A stretch of 64,000 nucleotides of DNA, taken from positions 62,001 through 126,000 of the forward strand of contig JBISJS010000001.1 in assembly GCA_044442745.1 (NCBI GenBank), in the 5' to 3' direction. A program made the position numbers and the translations under genes. Shown piece after piece: positions 56,338-64,000 of this stretch. Within the stretch, counting starts at the first letter, position 1; each line of letters starts with the position of its first letter. The notes below the pieces were generated by a model. It made no database searches. It was not told where the DNA came from and worked only from the letters and a program-made list of their open reading frames with translations. This stretch comes from Makana argininalis_A. Lineage in GTDB: Bacteria > Pseudomonadota > Gammaproteobacteria > Enterobacterales > Enterobacteriaceae.

Positions 56338-56596
56338 TTTATTCCTTATTAAAATAATTTATTATTTTATTTTTAAAATTGATTATAAACCATTATTTAT
56401 TTAAGATTATTTATCTTATTGACAATATTTTTTATAAAATAATTATAAATTATATTATATTTTATTAAATTTAAATATTTTTTTTTAAAAAAATATATTT
56501 TGTAGTAATTTGATTTATTATAAATAAATTTATTTTTAAAAAATTTAAAAAATTTAATTTTTAAAATAATATTAAAAATTTCTTGGTTTAAAAAAA
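56338..56596. other. Divergent spacer mnmG-argG, ancestral oriC position
   Basis: A 259-bp A/T spacer in the place of E. coli oriC (upstream of mnmG). The 56400-56450 part reads GATTATTTATCTTATT, faintly like the E. coli 13-mers, but I find no convincing DnaA box (TTATNCACA) on either strand. An origin here is possible only by synteny. Confidence 0.25.
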
Positions 56597-57925
56597 ATGA
56601 ATAAAATTATAAGAAAATTACCTAATAATGAAAAAGTAGGAATTGCTTTTTCCGGAGGTCTTGATACAAGCGCAGCTCTTTTATGGATGTGCAAAAAAGG
56701 TACTAAAGTATATTCTTATACAGCAAATATAGGTCAACCTGATGAAAATGATTATAATGAAATTAAAAAAAAAGCAATATTATATGGTGCTAAAAAAGCA
56801 AGATTAATAGATTGTCGTAAATATTTAGTACATGAAGGTATCTCAGCTATACAATGTGGTGCTTTTCATAATATAACAGCTGGTTTACCTTATTTTAATA
56901 CAACACCTCTTGGTAGATCAGTCACAGGTACTGTTTTGGTTTCTTATATGAAAGAAGACAATGTTAATATTTGGGGAGATGGAAGTACATATAAAGGAAA
57001 TGATATAGAGCGTTTTTATCGTTATGGATTAATAACAAATAAAAAATTAAAAATATATAAACCTTGGTTAGATATTAATTTTATTAAAGATCTTGGTGGT
57101 AGAAAAGAAATGTCTTTATTTATGAAAACAAACGGTTTTAAATATAAAATGTCTTCAAAAAAAGCATATTCTACTGATTCTAATATTCTTGGGGCAACTC
57201 ATGAAGCAAAAAAATTAGAAAATTTAGAATCTAATATAAAAATTATTAAACCAATTATGGGAGTACAATTTTGGAATAAAAAGATAAAAATAAAACCAGA
57301 AAAAGTAGTTTTAAGTTTTAAAAATGGTTTTCCAATAAAAATTAATGGATGTAAATTTAAAAATAAATTGGAATTATTTATCGAGGCGAATATAATTGGA
57401 GGAAGACATGGAATTGGAATGAGTGACCAAATAGAAAATCGAATTATAGAAGCTAAAAGTAGAGGAATTTATGAAGCTCCAGGTATGTCTCTTCTCTATA
57501 TTGCATATGAACGTCTTTTAACAGGAATACATAATGAAGATACAATAAATATATATCGTAATTACGGACGTAAATTAGGATATTTTTTATATCAAGGTAA
57601 ATGGTTTGATCCTCAGTCTATTATGATAAAAGATTTAATACAACGTTGGATTTCTAGTGAAATAACAGGTGAAATAACATTAGAATTACGTCGTGGTAAT
57701 GACTATTCTATTTTAAAAACAAAATCTAAGAATCTTACTTATATTCCTGAAATTTTGACAATGGAAAATAAAAAATCATTTTTTACATCTGATGATAGAA
57801 TAGGTCAACTTACAATTAAAAATTTAGATATTAATGATACTATTAATAAACTTAAAAATTATAAAGATAAAAATTTAATTTTATATAATAAAAAAAATTT
57901 ATTACCTGCAATAAATAAAAATTAA
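56597..57925 (+). CDS. argG: Argininosuccinate synthase
   Basis: Condenses citrulline and aspartate with ATP to argininosuccinate, the step after ArgF. It has 442 residues (E. coli 447). The PP-loop motif FSGGLDTS is at 18-25. The long conserved blocks NIWGDGSTYKGNDIERFYRYGL, AYSTDSNILGATHEAK and GMSDQIENRIIEAKSRGIYEAPGM are almost identical to E. coli (each seen as separate motifs), and RRGNDYSIL is near the end. It belongs to the longer E. coli-type ArgG. It is convergent with rluD, with only 4 bp between the stops. argH is not in the window. Confidence 0.97.
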   Translation: MNKIIRKLPNNEKVGIAFSGGLDTSAALLWMCKKGTKVYSYTANIGQPDENDYNEIKKKAILYGAKKARLIDCRKYLVHEGISAIQCGAFHNITAGLPYFNTTPLGRSVTGTVLVSYMKEDNVNIWGDGSTYKGNDIERFYRYGLITNKKLKIYKPWLDINFIKDLGGRKEMSLFMKTNGFKYKMSSKKAYSTDSNILGATHEAKKLENLESNIKIIKPIMGVQFWNKKIKIKPEKVVLSFKNGFPIKINGCKFKNKLELFIEANIIGGRHGIGMSDQIENRIIEAKSRGIYEAPGMSLLYIAYERLLTGIHNEDTINIYRNYGRKLGYFLYQGKWFDPQSIMIKDLIQRWISSEITGEITLELRRGNDYSILKTKSKNLTYIPEILTMENKKSFFTSDDRIGQLTIKNLDINDTINKLKNYKDKNLILYNKKNLLPAINKN

Positions 57926-57929
57926 AATA

Positions 57930-58889
57930 TTATAATTTAAGATTATCATTTTTTTCAATAATTTTAATTAAATCTTTCATATCTTTTGGTATATCCGAAA
58001 TATAAATCATTTTTTTAAATGTAATAGGATGATTTAATTCTATCAAATATGAATGCAAAGCTTGACGTTTAAATTGGTTTATTTTTTTAGTAAAAAAATT
58101 TGGAGTATTTTTAGGAAAATTAATAATTTTTCCATATAAAGAATCACCTACTAAAGGATGATTAATGCTTGACATATGTAATCTTATTTGATGCGTTCTT
58201 CCTGTTTCTAAACATAATTTAATATAAGTATTATATTTATATTTTTTAATAATACTATAATTAGTAATTGAATATCTACCTTTAAAATTATTTATTGACA
58301 TTTTTATTCTTTTTTTTTTATTTCTTGATATATAAGATTTAATTGTACCTGAACAATTAATTTTTCCTAATGTTATTGCTTTATATTTTCTTATTATTTT
58401 TTTATTATTTAATTGTGATTTTAAATAATTAAAAGAAAATAAAGTTTTTGCAACAATTATTAATCCAGTGGTATTTTTATCAAGTCTGTTTATTATACCC
58501 GCTCTAGGTATATGAGATATATTAGGATAATAATTTATCAATTTATCTAATAATGTATTATGTAAATTATTCACTCCATGATGGATTACTAAATCATTTG
58601 GTTTATCGATTATAATTAAATAATTATCTTCATAAATGATTTTTAAATCTATTTTTTTTTTAAAAAAATCTTTTTTATTTGGTATTTTGATTTCTATATT
58701 TTGTAACTTTATAAATTTTTTTTTAGGATCTGTTATTTTTTTTTTATTAACTTTAATTAAACCATTAATAATAAGTTTTTTTATTTTTGATCTTGAATAA
58801 GAACTAATATATTCAGATAAAGCTAAATCTAACCTTTTTTTATTTTTTTTAAAATTTATTTTTTTAATAAAAATTTTTTTTGATATCAT
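57930..58889 (-). CDS. rluD: 23S rRNA pseudouridine synthase RluD
   Basis: RluD makes pseudouridines 1911, 1915 and 1917 in 23S helix 69. It has 319 residues (E. coli 326). An S4 domain covers about 18-65 (KRLDLALSEY, YSRSKIKKLI). The catalytic domain has PRAGIINRLDKNTTGLIIVAKT with catalytic Asp137, then RKYKAI, and LETGRTHQIRLHMSS. The motif that is HRLD in nearly all RluA-family members reads NRLD here (N134); the aspartate is kept. RluD rather than RluA or RluC is supported by the full-length alignment and the VIHHGVNN segment. The start is ATG 58889. Confidence 0.93.
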   Translation of the reverse strand: MISKKIFIKKINFKKNKKRLDLALSEYISSYSRSKIKKLIINGLIKVNKKKITDPKKKFIKLQNIEIKIPNKKDFFKKKIDLKIIYEDNYLIIIDKPNDLVIHHGVNNLHNTLLDKLINYYPNISHIPRAGIINRLDKNTTGLIIVAKTLFSFNYLKSQLNNKKIIRKYKAITLGKINCSGTIKSYISRNKKKRIKMSINNFKGRYSITNYSIIKKYKYNTYIKLCLETGRTHQIRLHMSSINHPLVGDSLYGKIINFPKNTPNFFTKKINQFKRQALHSYLIELNHPITFKKMIYISDIPKDMKDLIKIIEKNDNLKL

Positions 58890-59090
58890 AAGTTTATTTA
58901 TATTATAATTAATAATTTAAATTATATTTTTTATTTTTTTAAAAAATTAATTTAATTTTTTAAATAACTATTATTATATTAATTTATTTAAAAAAAACAT
59001 ATTGACTATATATCTAATATAGATAACATATATTATATATTTTAAAAAATTTAATTTGTAAATTAATTTACAATTTTTTAAAAATAAAAT

Positions 59091-59119
59091 TTGACTTATT
59101 TATAAAATCAGTTTATAAT
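59091..59119 (+). promoter_or_regulatory. rRNA operon promoter
   Basis: TTGACT (59091-59096), 17-bp spacer, TATAAT (59114-59119): nearly the sigma-70 consensus, about 150 bp before 16S. A second TTGACT at 59002-59007 has no good -10 at standard spacing. No other site in the window matches this well, as expected for rRNA. Confidence 0.75.
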
Positions 59120-59145
59120 CTTTATTAATATTATTTAATATAACA

Positions 59146-59157
59146 TGTTCTTTTAAA
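59146..59157 (+). promoter_or_regulatory. boxA-like antitermination site in the rRNA leader
   Basis: TGTTCTTTTAAA resembles the E. coli rrn boxA consensus TGCTCTTTAACA and lies 27 bp after the -10 element, within the leader. boxA in RNA binds NusB-NusE and nucleates the antitermination complex that also holds NusG and SuhB, both encoded here. The match is imperfect and A/T composition makes chance agreement possible. Confidence 0.5.
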
Positions 59158-59267
59158 ATTTATTATATAAAATTAGTGGGCACACATTAAGTTTTTGTCA
59201 ATAAAAAGTTAAATATTTAAAAAAAATTAAATTTAATAATTTAATTTTTTAAAATTTAAAAAATTTT

Positions 59268-60813
<1,546 letters not shown>

Positions 60814-60884
60814 CAAAAATAAGACAAACTAATGATGTGCCTACTAATTTTATATAATAAATTATTAAAGAATCTTTTATTAAT

Positions 60885-60957
60885 GTCTCCTTCGTCTAGT
60901 GGTTTAGGACACCGCCCTTTCACGGCGGCAACAGGGGTTCAAACCCCCTAGGGGACG
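60885..60957 (+). tRNA. gltT: tRNA-Glu (TTC) in the 16S-23S spacer
   Basis: A 73-nt tRNA with anticodon loop CTTTCAC and acceptor GTCTCCT/AGGGGAC, discriminator G; close to E. coli tRNA-Glu. It is the only tRNA in the spacer, as in the glu-type rrn operons of E. coli. No CCA is encoded. Confidence 0.97.
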
Positions 60958-61084
60958 TTAAATTAATTATAAAATAATAATTTTTTAATATATAATATTA
61001 ATATTATTATATTAATAGATCTTTTAAATTTAGGTTTTTAAAAATTAATATATTTTAATTATATTAATAAATTTAGGGTTGTGA

Positions 61085-64000
<2,916 letters not shown>

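Noticed and set aside
61016..61028. Second boxA in the 16S-23S spacer (GATCTTTTAAATT)
   Set aside because: Only the TCTTT core matches, which is common in this composition; too weak to list as a site.

Overview
The window looks like a stretch of the chromosome of a highly reduced gammaproteobacterial (Enterobacterales-type) insect endosymbiont. Intergenic DNA is almost pure A+T, proteins are rich in Lys, Asn and Ile, poly(A) tracts run through coding regions, and nearly every gene is a housekeeping gene close in sequence and length to its E. coli ortholog. E. coli gene neighbourhoods survive with members deleted. Species and host cannot be fixed from this window alone; the uninterrupted 16S-tRNA-23S operon argues against Buchnera, whose 16S gene is separate.

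Layout. 1-6235: end of rlmE, greA, argF, ppa, and ackA-pta. 6354-18850: a promoter, tRNA-Ile, the thrU-tyrU-glyT-thrT tRNA cluster, then secE-nusG-rplKAJL-rpoBC; tufB is missing. 18849-19950: a decayed ychF. 20086-22316: prfA and suhB, separated by a 64-bp palindrome. 22393-22994: a decayed rpe before trpS. 23055-29069: trpS, the kinase half of hldE, lepA, then rnc-era behind a long hairpin. 29313-37723: tRNA-Leu, hisS, der, lysS/prfB (overlapping), ygfZ, pgl. 38100-46360: carAB, ksgA, lpd, aceF. 46381-58889: aceE, fabB, ndh, nfuA, zitB, ssb, mnmG, argG, rluD. 59091-64000: rRNA promoter, leader, 16S, tRNA-Glu and 23S, which is cut about 3 nt before its end.

Function. The metabolic genes describe a small economy: pyruvate dehydrogenase (aceEF-lpd) makes acetyl-CoA, Pta-AckA turns it into acetate plus ATP, a non-pumping NADH dehydrogenase (Ndh) disposes of NADH, and FabB uses acetyl units for fatty acids. 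CarAB, ArgF and ArgG carry ornithine to argininosuccinate, consistent with arginine supply to a host and with pyrimidine synthesis. The rest serves transcription (RNA polymerase, NusG, GreA, SuhB), translation and RNA modification (RF1, RF2, four ribosomal proteins, three aminoacyl-tRNA synthetases, LepA, Der, Era, RNase III, KsgA, RlmE, RluD, MnmG) and Fe-S care (NfuA, YgfZ).

Most interesting points: SuhB has lost its catalytic metal ligands although its gene is intact, and a boxA-like sequence lies in the rRNA leader, which suggests only its Nus-factor role is kept; a 36-bp inverted repeat precedes rnc and resembles the RNase III autoregulatory hairpin; two very long perfect palindromes survive in otherwise eroded spacers; RF2 has lost its programmed frameshift and reads NPF instead of SPF; AceF carries a second lipoyl-like domain whose lysine site is replaced by an (AAT)n tract; and rpe and ychF are recognisable, recently decayed pseudogenes.
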